A DNA stretch of 56,901 nt from positions 1-56,901 of IMG/VR virus record IMGVR_UViG_3300010151_000014, one strand, 5' to 3'. How positions within the stretch are numbered: position 1 is the first letter of the stretch; every line of letters starts with the position of its first letter. Positions 34,607-44,741 of this stretch are shown here, in pieces. The notes below the pieces were generated by a model that saw only the letters and a list, made by a program, of their open reading frames with translations, was not told the DNA's origin and ran no database searches. This stretch comes from a virus. The translations under genes were made by a program, and so were the position numbers.

Positions 34607-34948
34607 ATGTCAAGCCAATGGATTCCGGAATTTTGCTATGAAGAAGATGAAAATGGGATGACGTCGAATCTCCCATTTATTCCAGTCCCAGAGGGGGAGA
34701 AAATGCCGGATCTAGTATACGTTTTTGAGAGCAAGAATACCGGTATATTTGAACCAGGTCTTCAGGGTGAGGAGGTACCTGTTATTGAGATGGTACTTCA
34801 TCAATACGCTAATATGGGTATCCTTAAGGAAAGAATGTCGGCGCTTGAATATGATAATGTTCGATTTACCATGGGCCTTGAACCAATCAAGAATGCTGCG
34901 ATCAAAGGTGCGAAGATTATCGATAATGTTAGAAAAAATCTATCATAA
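34607..34948 (+). CDS. Hypothetical protein, 113 aa
   Basis: Well-formed gene behind ACTAGGAGTTAATAATATG. Begins SSQWIPEFCYEEDENGM, contains a PDLVYVFESKNTGIFEPG segment, and ends in a helix. Looks conserved-type, but I cannot name a family. Confidence 0.65.
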   Translation: MSSQWIPEFCYEEDENGMTSNLPFIPVPEGEKMPDLVYVFESKNTGIFEPGLQGEEVPVIEMVLHQYANMGILKERMSALEYDNVRFTMGLEPIKNAAIKGAKIIDNVRKNLS

Positions 34949-35035
34949 CCATTTTTATATTGTAAATTCATCATAATCTATCTATAGTTGATATAGGATT
35001 ATAAAAGTTATAATTTACAATATGTGAAGGTTAAT

Positions 35036-35839
35036 ATGTATTTGACGCGCAAACAATCGATCATAGCCTTAAAGAACATGATGACATTCAATAAAGAACT
35101 TAATATATTATTTGAAAAGTTTAATACTAGCCTTAAGTCAAATATGGGACGACGAAATGCTTTATTGTCGGGTTTACAGGAAAAATATTTCGCTGATGCA
35201 TTAATGGAAGTATATCCCAATACAACGTCCGACGGGAGAACCGGCCAACCAGATATCCTAATTCCTGAGCTAAGTCTATGTCTTGAATGCAAACTAACAT
35301 CGCCACTGGCTTCAACGGGTGCCATAATATTTCAGAGTGACTCAATGACATTTAATAATAAGCCAAATGGTGTGGATTTTTTATATGTTATTGCTAACAA
35401 GGCATTCGAGTCATTTGCTGTTCTCCATTTTAGTGGGCTAACCCGTGATGATTTTAAAAAAGAATCCCCTGGTTCACGTGGTCGGATTCATATGAAAAAG
35501 TCTAATGCCATGCTAAAGTGCAAACCCCTTATAGGGGGTGTGATTAATAAACGATTACTTATAATTGAAAAATACAAGAATGATTTAGTTGCAACGCGTC
35601 AATCAGCTATTGAGCGGTTGGGATCATTACAGGCACTTATTGAAAAAGCAAATTATGGGACAAAAAAGAAGCAAAGGCTCGAGGGTGTATGCACTCGTGA
35701 AGCTATTCGATTAACAAAGAAAGTTGCACATCTTGAAGAGAAAATTGAGATGCATCTTTCGAAACCCCCACTATATTCAATTACTTACGAAAATTTAGGA
35801 GAAATATGTCAAACCAAAAATTTGATTTGCGAAGTATAA
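35036..35839 (+). CDS. PD-(D/E)XK-type endonuclease with C-terminal coiled coil
   Basis: ATG 35036 follows GAAGG; the earlier GTG 35024 overlaps that site. The core shows RTGQPDILIPELSLCLECKL, i.e. PD followed by LEcK after ten residues, the catalytic pattern of restriction-endonuclease-like nucleases, with an upstream helix containing Glu (LQEKYFADALMEV). The C-terminal 100 residues are charged and helical. Could degrade host DNA or be a restriction-like or homing enzyme; no partner methyltransferase is adjacent. Confidence 0.65.
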   Translation: MYLTRKQSIIALKNMMTFNKELNILFEKFNTSLKSNMGRRNALLSGLQEKYFADALMEVYPNTTSDGRTGQPDILIPELSLCLECKLTSPLASTGAIIFQSDSMTFNNKPNGVDFLYVIANKAFESFAVLHFSGLTRDDFKKESPGSRGRIHMKKSNAMLKCKPLIGGVINKRLLIIEKYKNDLVATRQSAIERLGSLQALIEKANYGTKKKQRLEGVCTREAIRLTKKVAHLEEKIEMHLSKPPLYSITYENLGEICQTKNLICEV

Positions 35840-36051
35840 TCCGTAAAGAGATTCTAAATGCGTTATCCCATCGAAATGATGCAACGTCATCATATGATAT
35901 CGAACGTTTACAACGTGCACAAAGTGTGTCTGCTGTATATGGGTATACCTCTTTAACAGACTCTGGGTTTAACCCAAATTATAAAAAGGGTAAGCGAGTG
36001 CACGGCCCTGGCGGTTCATATGGGTTTCTTGGACCTGGTTTTAAAAAGTAA
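35806..36051 (+). CDS. Small protein with capsid-targeting-like leader, 81 aa
   Basis: Overlaps the nuclease gene by 34 bases. N-terminus FDLRSIIRKEILNAL fits the basic amphipathic leader; there is no clean xE site after it. The C-terminal part is Gly/Lys-rich (NYKKGKRVHGPGGSYGFLG), resembling small virion proteins such as the 72-aa protein at 3714. Confidence 0.6.
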   Translation: MSNQKFDLRSIIRKEILNALSHRNDATSSYDIERLQRAQSVSAVYGYTSLTDSGFNPNYKKGKRVHGPGGSYGFLGPGFKK

Positions 36052-36063
36052 AAGGGTTTTAAA

Positions 36064-36420
36064 ATGAATGTTGGCGAGATTATTTATATTCGTGTTTTGG
36101 CACAAGAAATGTCACAAAAGATATTGGTACCTGTTAAAATTGTTGAACGATTGATCAGAGAATCCATGGATGGCATCATAACAACGTATGTTGCACAAAC
36201 CCCAGGTGGAGAACAGTATGAGTTAAATTCAACCGAAGAAATGTTTAAAACACTGGAATCCGCGCGCGTCGAGCTTATTGAGGAATCAACACGCAATATT
36301 GATGATATCATCAAAAAGGCTAGCCTTTTTGAACAAAAATATTTTAATAGTACTGGCGTAACACAAAATGAACCGCAACAAGAGGATGTTTATGTCGAAG
36401 AGAACACTACTGCTCCTTGA
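36064..36420 (+). CDS. Hypothetical protein, 118 aa
   Basis: Starts with a short beta-type segment (MNVGEIIYIRVLAQEMSQKI), then a helix-rich acidic half. Overlaps the following exonuclease gene by 29 bases. No family recognised. Confidence 0.6.
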   Translation: MNVGEIIYIRVLAQEMSQKILVPVKIVERLIRESMDGIITTYVAQTPGGEQYELNSTEEMFKTLESARVELIEESTRNIDDIIKKASLFEQKYFNSTGVTQNEPQQEDVYVEENTTAP

Positions 36421-37196
36421 TGGGGCAAATTTAATGCAACGCGCGCGCTTTTCAAGTCGACGAAACCTACAAGGAAAAAAGAATGCGATCATATATTCAT
36501 TCTTTCGTTCGCTTCGTCCATTGGTGGAAAAGTTTAAACCGACAAAAGTTATTCTTGCGTTGGAGGGGCGCCCAATTAGGCGTTTTGAACTTCATAAAAA
36601 TTATAAAGCAAACCGTGTATGGGATGATTCTGATGATTATGGAGTACAACGTTTAGTAATCTTGCAATTACTTAAATATTTACCGATTACAACAGTTCGA
36701 CATCCGGAACGTGAGGCAGATGATGTAATCGGTCACTACGCTTTAAGCGATGAATGGGATCGTCGTGTGATTGTTTCAAGTGACACAGACTTCATTCAAC
36801 TATTGAATGTAGACAAACGTTGCGAAGTATACAACCCTATCACAAAAAGAACGAGAACACCCCCTTGTGATGATTATGTTGGGTGGAAGGCATTAGTTGG
36901 TGATAGTGCAGACAATATTGAAGGGTTTCGAGGCGTCGGAAACAAAACAGCAATCAAATTAATCGAAAATCGTAAAAAGTTGTTGTCTTTTTTAGATAAA
37001 AAAAATGGTCATGAGAAATATAATAAAAATAGAACCTTGATTCAATTTGAACAGGTTGATGAATGTGACGTTGATTTTGTTGTTGGAAGCGCACAATGGG
37101 ATCAGTTATTCGAAAAGTTTAAGGATTTAGGTTTTTGGTCAATTGTTAACAAAACATCTTGGTCGAAGTATATTAATACATTTAAAGGGGTCATAG

Positions 37197-37213
<17 letters not shown>
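36392..37213 (+). CDS. 5'-3' exonuclease / flap endonuclease (FEN family), complete
   Basis: ATG 36392 follows AGAGG and puts the first metal Asp at residue 10 (LLLLDGANLM). Further family motifs: ALEGRPIRRFELHKNYKANR (arch), HPEREADDVIG and VSSDTDFIQLL (acidic cluster), and GDSADNIEGFRGVGNKTAIKL (H3TH). Length 273 fits T4 RNase H and T5-type nucleases. All catalytic positions appear intact, unlike the copy at 6740, so this is probably the working primer/flap nuclease. Confidence 0.9.
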
Positions 37214-38989
<1,776 letters not shown>

Positions 38990-39061
38990 ATTTTATATTT
39001 AATACACGTGAACATAAATGGATAAAATTTATTTTTATAAAAAATAATGCGGAGTAATTTA

Positions 39062-40021
39062 ATGAGCCATGTTAAGTGGACAAAAATTGTATCGTTTCAT
39101 AATATCGTAAAAAGTATACGCACTACGTTTCAGGATACTGAAATACCTTATCCCATTGTTACGTATCGGGCAAAAATTAAATTGCATGGTACTAATGCCG
39201 GGGTACGTATAGATAGTGATGGTGTAATAGCACAATCCCGTACACAAGACATATCACAACAAAATGATAATGTCGGATTTGCAAAGTGGGTTGCTAATAA
39301 TGAAAATTATTTCGCACAATTTGATCGCGGCATCGTTATTTTTGGTGAGTGGGTCGGTCCAGGTATTCAAAAGGGCACTGCAATAAATCAAATTTCAAAT
39401 AAATCATTTTGCGTTTTTGCGATTCAAATCGAAAATAATATGATTATCGATCCATCCCATATTACCCAATTATGTGAAAAACAACACAAACCAGATAATA
39501 TGTGTATTCTTCCATGGGCAACAAAAAGTCAAACAATTGATTTTTCAAATCATGATGCACTTGTCAAATTTATTGATTGTGTTAACAATAAAGTTCATAC
39601 CGTTGAGGAATGTGATCCATGGGTTAAGGAAGAGTTTAATATAGAAGGTATAGGGGAAGGCCTGGTATATTACCCACAAGACTCCACAACACAATATATA
39701 TTTAAAGCCAAGGGTGAAAAACACCAAGTGAAAAAAGCAAAGAAACCTGCCCAAATTGATCCAGATGTTTTGGCCAATATTGATGAATTTGTTTTGTCAT
39801 TTGTAACCTTACCTCGTTTACAGCAAGGCGCCTCTGAAGCATGTGGCGGAAAATATGATGTAAAACTCATGGGCTCTTTTTTAAAGTGGTTTGGTAATGA
39901 TGTAAAAAAAGAAGGTGTTGATGAGCTTGAAGCTTCTGGGCTTGAATGGAAACAAGTTGCTAGGGCTGTATCGTTTAAGGCTAGGGGCTGGTATCTTTTA
40001 AGGGCAAAAGAAGAGATTTAA
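39062..40021 (+). CDS. RNA ligase, Rnl2 family
   Basis: Seals RNA nicks or repairs cut tRNA after host defence cleavage. ATG 39062 follows GCGGAGTAATTTA. Nucleotidyltransferase motifs: I KLHGTN (Lys40 nucleophile), IIIa-like FGEWVGPG, IV GEGLVYY and V FKAKGEKHQ. The C-terminal third is helical. Length 319 is close to T4 Rnl2. Follows GroEL by 72 bases. Confidence 0.85.
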   Translation: MSHVKWTKIVSFHNIVKSIRTTFQDTEIPYPIVTYRAKIKLHGTNAGVRIDSDGVIAQSRTQDISQQNDNVGFAKWVANNENYFAQFDRGIVIFGEWVGPGIQKGTAINQISNKSFCVFAIQIENNMIIDPSHITQLCEKQHKPDNMCILPWATKSQTIDFSNHDALVKFIDCVNNKVHTVEECDPWVKEEFNIEGIGEGLVYYPQDSTTQYIFKAKGEKHQVKKAKKPAQIDPDVLANIDEFVLSFVTLPRLQQGASEACGGKYDVKLMGSFLKWFGNDVKKEGVDELEASGLEWKQVARAVSFKARGWYLLRAKEEI

Positions 40022-40070
40022 ACGCCTATATATAACTGCAACTTAGTGCTATTAACTAATAGGATAAAAT

Positions 40071-40211
40071 ATGAAAATAAGCAAGCATCTCCTTAATCGT
40101 CTTCTTAGGAAAGAAATCCTTAAGGAGGCAACTATATTAACGGCTGACGAAGCTATTACCAACGCAATTCACGATTGGGTTAGTGCATCCTACATCTTTA
40201 ATAAAGGCTGA
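40071..40211 (+). CDS. Short ORF with capsid-targeting-like leader, 46 aa
   Basis: Preceded by TAGGATAAAAT. N-terminus MKISKHLLNRLLRKEILKE is a strong match to the shared leader with an LKE|A site, followed by TADEAITNAIHDWVSASY. It ends in TGA and may be the front of a larger gene that has been truncated, since the region behind it is decayed. Confidence 0.55.
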   Translation: MKISKHLLNRLLRKEILKEATILTADEAITNAIHDWVSASYIFNKG

Positions 40212-40312
40212 TCTAAATAATATTGTTTTAGGTTATTGGGAAAGTCTGTTAGATTATTAAGAAAAATAAGGCCCAAAATAGGCTTATTGTTTATAAAAGA
40301 AAAAAAATAAAT

Positions 40313-40507
40313 AGCCCAGATCATTATAGTATTGGTAATATTGAGGTTATTGACTTTATTGAATTATGGGATTTGGATTTTTTTACCGGTAATGCGATAA
40401 AATATATCGCAAGGCATAAATACAAAGATAACCCAATAGAAGACCTTAGGAAGGTTAAGTGATATATTACGCGATTGATCAAAAATTTAGAAAGACTAGA
40501 TGGATAA
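40313..40507 (+). pseudogene. DUF3310-like gene remnant with TGA at a conserved Trp position
   Basis: The frame reads SPDHYSIGNIEVIDFIELW, then FFTGNAIKYIARHKYKDN, PIEDLRKVK, TGA (40460-40462), YITRLIKNLERLDG. This is the DUF3310 pattern (typical '..DLkKA.WYl.r'), with TGA where Trp usually stands. The frame is open back to 40253 but has no ATG or GTG start. Promoter-like TATAAT lies after it. The 393-base stretch 40212-40604 holds nothing else I can support. Confidence 0.75.
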
Positions 40508-40604
40508 TCTAAAAAAAAATATACATACTAGTGTAAAAACAAATATACCATGGTATAATAGAATTATGGTAATGGCACCATATTAATTAAGAAGGCACAC
40601 ATTA

Positions 40605-40850
40605 ATGATTAAGTTTGATATCGATATTGACATCTTGGCGAAGCTGGATGAGGATATCCTTCATCGGCATGCACAAAAGCTTAAGCATCGCTTACGTAAA
40701 GTCAAGTCATATAATGAGCGTATGAAGCTTGAGACAGAATTCTGTTATTACTATCGTGAACTGGAAATGCGTTATGTTCGCCGACAGGCACACATAAGGT
40801 ATCTAACTGGCCGAGGACGGGCTTACCATAATACACCAGGTGTTGCATGA
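40605..40850 (+). CDS. Small helical protein upstream of the sigma factor, 81 aa
   Basis: Charged helical protein (DEDILHRHAQKLKHRLRKVKS) with a basic C-terminus. Its TGA overlaps the sigma gene ATG, implying coupled translation. Could regulate the sigma factor, but this is guesswork. Confidence 0.6.
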   Translation: MIKFDIDIDILAKLDEDILHRHAQKLKHRLRKVKSYNERMKLETEFCYYYRELEMRYVRRQAHIRYLTGRGRAYHNTPGVA

Positions 40851-41572
40851 GTTTATCAACATATTTTGACGGTGTTGGGACTCATAAACTCCTGACAAAA
40901 GATGAGGAAATTGCTCTTTCAAAACGTATTGAAAAAGGTGATATACAGGCTAGAAATACACTGACGGCATCAAATTTACGATTGGCAATCTCGATTGCGA
41001 AGAAGTACCAAAATAGAGGTGTTGATCTTGAAGATCTAATTCAGGAGTCCAACATTGGTCTAATGAAGGCTGTTGATCGTTTTGATTGGCGCCGTGGGTT
41101 TAAGTTTTCAACATATGCATGTTGGTGGATTAGACAGTCTGTTCTTAAGCATATTAATACGCACAAAACAGACGTACGGATCCCTTCACATATTAGGGCT
41201 ATGGCCTGGAAAGCAAAACAATATGCAACTGAATACGAAGATGAATTTGGCGTTAAGCCAACAGATCCCGAGTTGGCCGAGGCACTTGATGTAACCGTCA
41301 AGGCACTTAAACGCATGCGTTCAATGCACCATAATTTTGTCGCACTAGATGCCGATATCGGCGTTGGTGATGGATTTCGAAAACTTGGTGAAATTATTCC
41401 CGATGAAAATATTGTTGATCCCGCTATTGGTTTGGACAATGAAAAAATTAATGCATTAATGCGTATTGCACTTCGTGAACTTTCACCCCGTGAAGAAGCT
41501 GTGCTACGCATGCGTTTTGGTTTAGGTTTTGATAAAAATGATGATGAATTCTTGGTGAAGGTGAAAAAATGA
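40847..41572 (+). CDS. Sigma-70 family factor, regions 1.2 to 4.1
   Basis: Directs RNA polymerase to phage promoters. Region 1.2 is LLTKDEEIALSKRIEKGD; region 2 is NLRLAISIAKKYQNRGVDLEDLIQ, with FDWRRGFKFSTYACWWIRQ as 2.3/2.4; region 3 is PSHIRAMAWKAKQ and TDPELAEALDVTVKALKRM; region 4.1 is LMRIALRELSPREEAVLRMRFGLG. The chain ends there, without the region 4.2 helix-turn-helix, which appears in the next overlapping gene. The resemblance is to bacterial primary/group 2 sigmas, not T4 gp55. Confidence 0.9.
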   Translation: MSLSTYFDGVGTHKLLTKDEEIALSKRIEKGDIQARNTLTASNLRLAISIAKKYQNRGVDLEDLIQESNIGLMKAVDRFDWRRGFKFSTYACWWIRQSVLKHINTHKTDVRIPSHIRAMAWKAKQYATEYEDEFGVKPTDPELAEALDVTVKALKRMRSMHHNFVALDADIGVGDGFRKLGEIIPDENIVDPAIGLDNEKINALMRIALRELSPREEAVLRMRFGLGFDKNDDEFLVKVKK

Positions 41573-41850
41573 GTATGCCAATTGGAAAGACGTTCAAAGG
41601 TGGATATGGTGCTAGTTCACAATATGGCTTATGTTATAGAGAGATTGCCGAAAGAATGACAGCCACCGGTGATAAAATGAATCACTCAACTGCACGAAAT
41701 GTACTACTTCGGGCGTTGGAGAAGTTGGCAATCCCATTGACTAATATGTATACCGACTCAGACTTTGAGAGCCTAGATCCCTCCGTCATTGTTAAGGATC
41801 CCTCTTTTCAAGAGGGTATAATTGCGGTGTTACATAATATATATGATTAA
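41569..41850 (+). CDS. Separate sigma region 4.2-like protein, 93 aa
   Basis: Starts in an ATGA overlap with the sigma gene, in the -1 frame. Residues 23-54 (LCYREIAERMTATGDK...STARNVLLRALEKL) match the region 4.2 helix-turn-helix 'T.EEIg..l..s...vr.ie..AL.KL'. The first 20 residues (MPIGKTFKGGYGAS) are unlike sigma. It could be joined by -1 frameshifting at the A6 run just before the stop, or work as a separate subunit. Confidence 0.75.
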   Translation: MSMPIGKTFKGGYGASSQYGLCYREIAERMTATGDKMNHSTARNVLLRALEKLAIPLTNMYTDSDFESLDPSVIVKDPSFQEGIIAVLHNIYD

Positions 41851-42125
41851 TGTTTTCAATTTTACTAAATAGACTTCGAAGCGTCTCCGGTCACACTGCC
41901 TTACTTGAGGCATGTGATTGGGATGAAGATATAATGGACGCCGCCTTTAAAGATTTAGATAGTGTATTATCTTCGAGTACCGCTTTAAGTGCCCATGAAT
42001 TAAGCATCGAGATTCGTAAAAAACTACGTATTAAAATGTATAATGATGAGGTTATAAAGTTATTAATAAAGTTGATTAATATTGAAATAAAGAATGAAAT
42101 ACTAACAACAAAGGGTGAAACATGA
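41850..42125 (+). CDS. Hypothetical protein, 91 aa
   Basis: Starts on the last base of the previous stop codon and overlaps the next gene by 4 bases. Helical, acidic in the first half (DWDEDIMDAAFKDLDSV), basic in the second (IRKKLRIKMYNDEVIKLL). No family recognised. Confidence 0.6.
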   Translation: MFSILLNRLRSVSGHTALLEACDWDEDIMDAAFKDLDSVLSSSTALSAHELSIEIRKKLRIKMYNDEVIKLLIKLINIEIKNEILTTKGET

Positions 42126-42445
42126 AAGTGCCATGGAAATATTACGCGAAACGTAGAGGTCATAATCTAACTGATATGTTATTAAGAAACATGTTTAAGA
42201 CGTACGAACAATATTCAAATTGGTGTTTGGCAAAAGGTGTCGAACCAACAACCTTAAAAGAATTTATTCGCCATCTCCCTCCAACGCCGCCACCTATTGT
42301 TAAACCCAAACCAAAGCCGATTTCAAAACCCAAACCAAAGCCGAATTCAAAACCTAAACGGATTACCTCAAAAAAGCGTAAGCCTAAAATAACAGTAAAA
42401 AAATATCAAAAAACTCAAATTTCTGATATTAATCATGATGAATGA
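42122..42445 (+). CDS. Lys/Pro-repeat basic protein, 107 aa
   Basis: First half is ordered and aromatic (KTYEQYSNWCLAKGVEP), second half is a tandem repeat of PKPKP(I/N)S units and strongly basic (SKKRKPKITVKK), resembling nucleic-acid-binding tails. Possibly a DNA-condensing or RNA polymerase-associated protein; no motif proves it. Confidence 0.6.
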   Translation: MKVPWKYYAKRRGHNLTDMLLRNMFKTYEQYSNWCLAKGVEPTTLKEFIRHLPPTPPPIVKPKPKPISKPKPKPNSKPKRITSKKRKPKITVKKYQKTQISDINHDE

Positions 42446-42476
42446 TCTATGTTTGCTACAAAAGGGTGCCTATTTA

Positions 42477-42632
42477 ATGTTGACAAAAAACAAATTTATC
42501 AACATCAACAAGAAAGAACCTTGTTTGGTTATTGATGATCTTTATTATAATGACGGAAATCGATATATTGTTTTGGTCAACAATAAAAAGTTAATTGTTA
42601 ATCAAAATGATTTGGTTAACATAAAAGCCTAA
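42477..42632 (+). CDS. Small hypothetical protein, 51 aa
   Basis: ATG 42477 is preceded by AAAGGGTGCC and preferred over the ATG at 42435 which overlaps the previous gene. Beta-rich (PCLVIDDLYYNDGNRYIVLV), like a small SH3-type phage protein. It converges with the minus-strand gene that follows, overlapping by 4 bases. Confidence 0.55.
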   Translation: MLTKNKFININKKEPCLVIDDLYYNDGNRYIVLVNNKKLIVNQNDLVNIKA

Positions 42633-43039
42633 CCAATACCTTGCCAACCATCCGAACCTGTTAATGCTATTTGCTTGTCACGACCAATATCCGTTAATTC
42701 AGCCAACACTTCAAACTTAATTACGTTTGTGTTACTAATGCTATTACTTAGAAAAAGATCTTTAATGCGCATATCCATAGAAACACTTTCTCCCATGGCT
42801 AATGTAATAAAGTTTGTTTGTGACGCAGGGTTTGCTTTGACACCATTTTCTGTAAATCCAACACATAAATCTGAAGTTACACTATGTATATTACGAACAA
42901 TTATGGTTTTAGTGATCTTTGGAAATGACACTTGCCGTGTTTCTTGATTTTGTAATTCGCTTGATGTCACATAAGGTATACCCGAACATTGATATTCACC
43001 TACAGATTTAACGCCCGGTGGGGCCCAATTAATTGCCAT
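42629..43039 (-). CDS. Probable virion decoration or head protein
   Basis: Minus strand. 136 residues of beta-rich sequence starting MAINWAPPGVKSVGEYQ and SGIPYVTSSE, later FPKITKTIIVRNI and MGESVSMDMRIKDLFLSNS. This opening is one I associate with small head-surface or structural proteins of large marine phages, from memory only. No signal peptide. The isolated reverse orientation suggests a separate promoter. Confidence 0.5.
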   Translation of the reverse strand: MAINWAPPGVKSVGEYQCSGIPYVTSSELQNQETRQVSFPKITKTIIVRNIHSVTSDLCVGFTENGVKANPASQTNFITLAMGESVSMDMRIKDLFLSNSISNTNVIKFEVLAELTDIGRDKQIALTGSDGWQGIG

Positions 43040-43093
43040 GTATTTAACTCCGGTATTAATATATATTAGTACTAATCAAGTAAAAAGACATTA

Positions 43094-43756
43094 ATGTTAA
43101 ACGAAATTAATTTAAATCATGAAAATTTTCACTATAGAGATTTGGTTGATCAAGTTGATGATCAAATCATTGATTTTGTTTTTGCAATCGATGATGATGA
43201 AGAGCATAATATTGAATTTGACTTTATATGGCCATATCCTGTCGATCCTTCTGTGTTTGATGGCGACTATTCTAGGGTGTTTATTGTAGAGGTCACCGCA
43301 CATATTAATAATGACATATCAAGTTTATTTAATATTGAGGCAAATGCAGGCTTAAATGGTGAGGGTTACGCATATATTGGTATTCAAATCGAGTATAAAC
43401 AACACGCCAAACTAGCTAATCATTTACACAAGTTTATTGGAAATCTTCGTGGGGTATTGGCTCATGAAATTCATCATTTAACGCAAGAGCCCCCTTTAAA
43501 ACGTATTAATTGCCCGGAACATATAACACAAAAAAAGGAAACATTTCAAGATTATTTTACTTCATCTTGTGAGGTGCCGGCATATGTGATAGGTTTTCGT
43601 GCCGAGGCTAGCCACTCAAAAAAGCCAATTAAAAAATTAATGTCTAATTACTTAAATAATTATATTAAGGCCGGGGTTATAACTAGTACCGAAGCAGATA
43701 ATGTGTATAATACGTGGACTGAGTTTAACGCAAAATTAACTGATTTTAAAGTATGA
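43094..43756 (+). CDS. Putative zinc metalloprotease (HExxH)
   Basis: 220 residues with LRGVLAHEIHHLTQEP, a HExxH zinc motif preceded by a helix and followed by a possible third ligand region (CPEHITQKKETFQDYF). The N-terminal half is acidic and beta-rich. No signal peptide, so it would act on a cytoplasmic or virion protein. Directly followed by another HExxH gene. Confidence 0.6.
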   Translation: MLNEINLNHENFHYRDLVDQVDDQIIDFVFAIDDDEEHNIEFDFIWPYPVDPSVFDGDYSRVFIVEVTAHINNDISSLFNIEANAGLNGEGYAYIGIQIEYKQHAKLANHLHKFIGNLRGVLAHEIHHLTQEPPLKRINCPEHITQKKETFQDYFTSSCEVPAYVIGFRAEASHSKKPIKKLMSNYLNNYIKAGVITSTEADNVYNTWTEFNAKLTDFKV

Positions 43757-43760
43757 AAAT

Positions 43761-44189
43761 ATGAAACACATATTTCACTGTGAATTATGCCCTAAACTAA
43801 CGACTATTATAACATATCCAGAGGATGTACAATACGAGATGTTCAAAAAACAATTCCAGTTATCCGGACATGCATTTTTGCTTCACGAACATCATGCTAT
43901 TATTGTTGATGGTGCCATTGTTCTTAAAGAATGGTTCACTTCTGATCACCTTAGCGTCATTCAGGCACATGAAATAGGTCACTATATGGCGGGACATGGA
44001 AGTGTCACCAATGAAACGAGAGAGGCTCATAACATTGAGCAAGAAGCAGATTGGTTAGGGTATTTCTTGCTTAAAAATAAAAAAATGTTTAGTGCCGCAA
44101 AACTTCATGAAGAAGAATATGTGTTGAGATATGGGATCCCACCATATTTTTGCGATAAAACAATGAAACATATACGTAATCTAGTTTAG
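43761..44189 (+). CDS. Putative metallopeptidase of ImmA/IrrE type
   Basis: 142 residues. VIQAHEIGHYMAGHG (HExxH) and EQEADWLGYFLL (ExxAD) are spaced as in ImmA/IrrE-like peptidases, which cleave repressor or regulator proteins. Short and without an HTH domain. Begins 5 bases after the previous metalloprotease gene. In a phage it might inactivate a host regulator; target unknown. Confidence 0.75.
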   Translation: MKHIFHCELCPKLTTIITYPEDVQYEMFKKQFQLSGHAFLLHEHHAIIVDGAIVLKEWFTSDHLSVIQAHEIGHYMAGHGSVTNETREAHNIEQEADWLGYFLLKNKKMFSAAKLHEEEYVLRYGIPPYFCDKTMKHIRNLV

Positions 44190-44216
44190 TTTTATAAAAG
44201 GATAAAAGGAATTAAT

Positions 44217-44423
44217 ATGACACCTCGTGCAAATGATAAAGTATATGTATGGAATAATATAGTTAGGGTTGGCGTTGTCAAGCGTATTGTGCCGGTTGAG
44301 ACATCCTTATGGTTTGTGGATGGTATGCCGGGAAGGACACTAAAAGCGGAAATTAAATTTCCAGATAGCAATAATCTTGAGTACCATATACTAAGTGAGC
44401 TACGCATTCACCATCGTCCATGA
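44217..44423 (+). CDS. Hypothetical small protein, 68 aa
   Basis: Clear ribosome binding site (AAAAGGAATTAATATG). Beta-rich (DKVYVWNNIVRVGVVKRIV), reminiscent of small SH3-like barrel proteins common in T4-like phages. Function unknown. Confidence 0.6.
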   Translation: MTPRANDKVYVWNNIVRVGVVKRIVPVETSLWFVDGMPGRTLKAEIKFPDSNNLEYHILSELRIHHRP

Positions 44424-44426
44424 TTA

Positions 44427-44741
44427 ATGTATAATATGTGGTGTGTTTATCTTTTACGTTGTCATGACAATAGTTTGTATTGTGGTGTGACAAATAACAT
44501 AGGCAAAAGATTAATAAAACATTCACGTGGTACCGGCGCAAAATATACGCGCTCAAGATTACCAATTAAACTAGTTTGGAATTCTACATATATTGATAAA
44601 AGTACGGCATATAAAGCAGAGTATTTTATTAAACAGCATTCAAAAAAACAAAAAGAAGAGCTACTGCTAAATATTGGAAGCGTTCTCAATAAGACACTGC
44701 TTAAACGCTTCGGTATTCGTTCCCGGCAAATCACCATATAA
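44427..44741 (+). CDS. GIY-YIG domain protein (UPF0213/YhbQ-like nuclease)
   Basis: 104 residues. MWCVYLLRCHDNSLYCGVTN carries the GIY-YIG variant (VYLL...YCGVT), then IGKRLIKHSRGTGAKYTRSRLP and AEYFIKQHSKKQKEELL with the catalytic Arg and Glu regions. Single-domain GIY-YIG proteins of this size act on DNA; this is not an obvious intron-homing enzyme. The 3' part overlaps a minus-strand ORF. Confidence 0.85.
   Translation: MYNMWCVYLLRCHDNSLYCGVTNNIGKRLIKHSRGTGAKYTRSRLPIKLVWNSTYIDKSTAYKAEYFIKQHSKKQKEELLLNIGSVLNKTLLKRFGIRSRQITI

Noticed and set aside
42301-42360. AAACCCAAACCAAAGCCG-type DNA repeats as a possible CRISPR or iteron array
   Set aside because: They are in-frame codon repeats encoding Lys-Pro units, without regular spacers.
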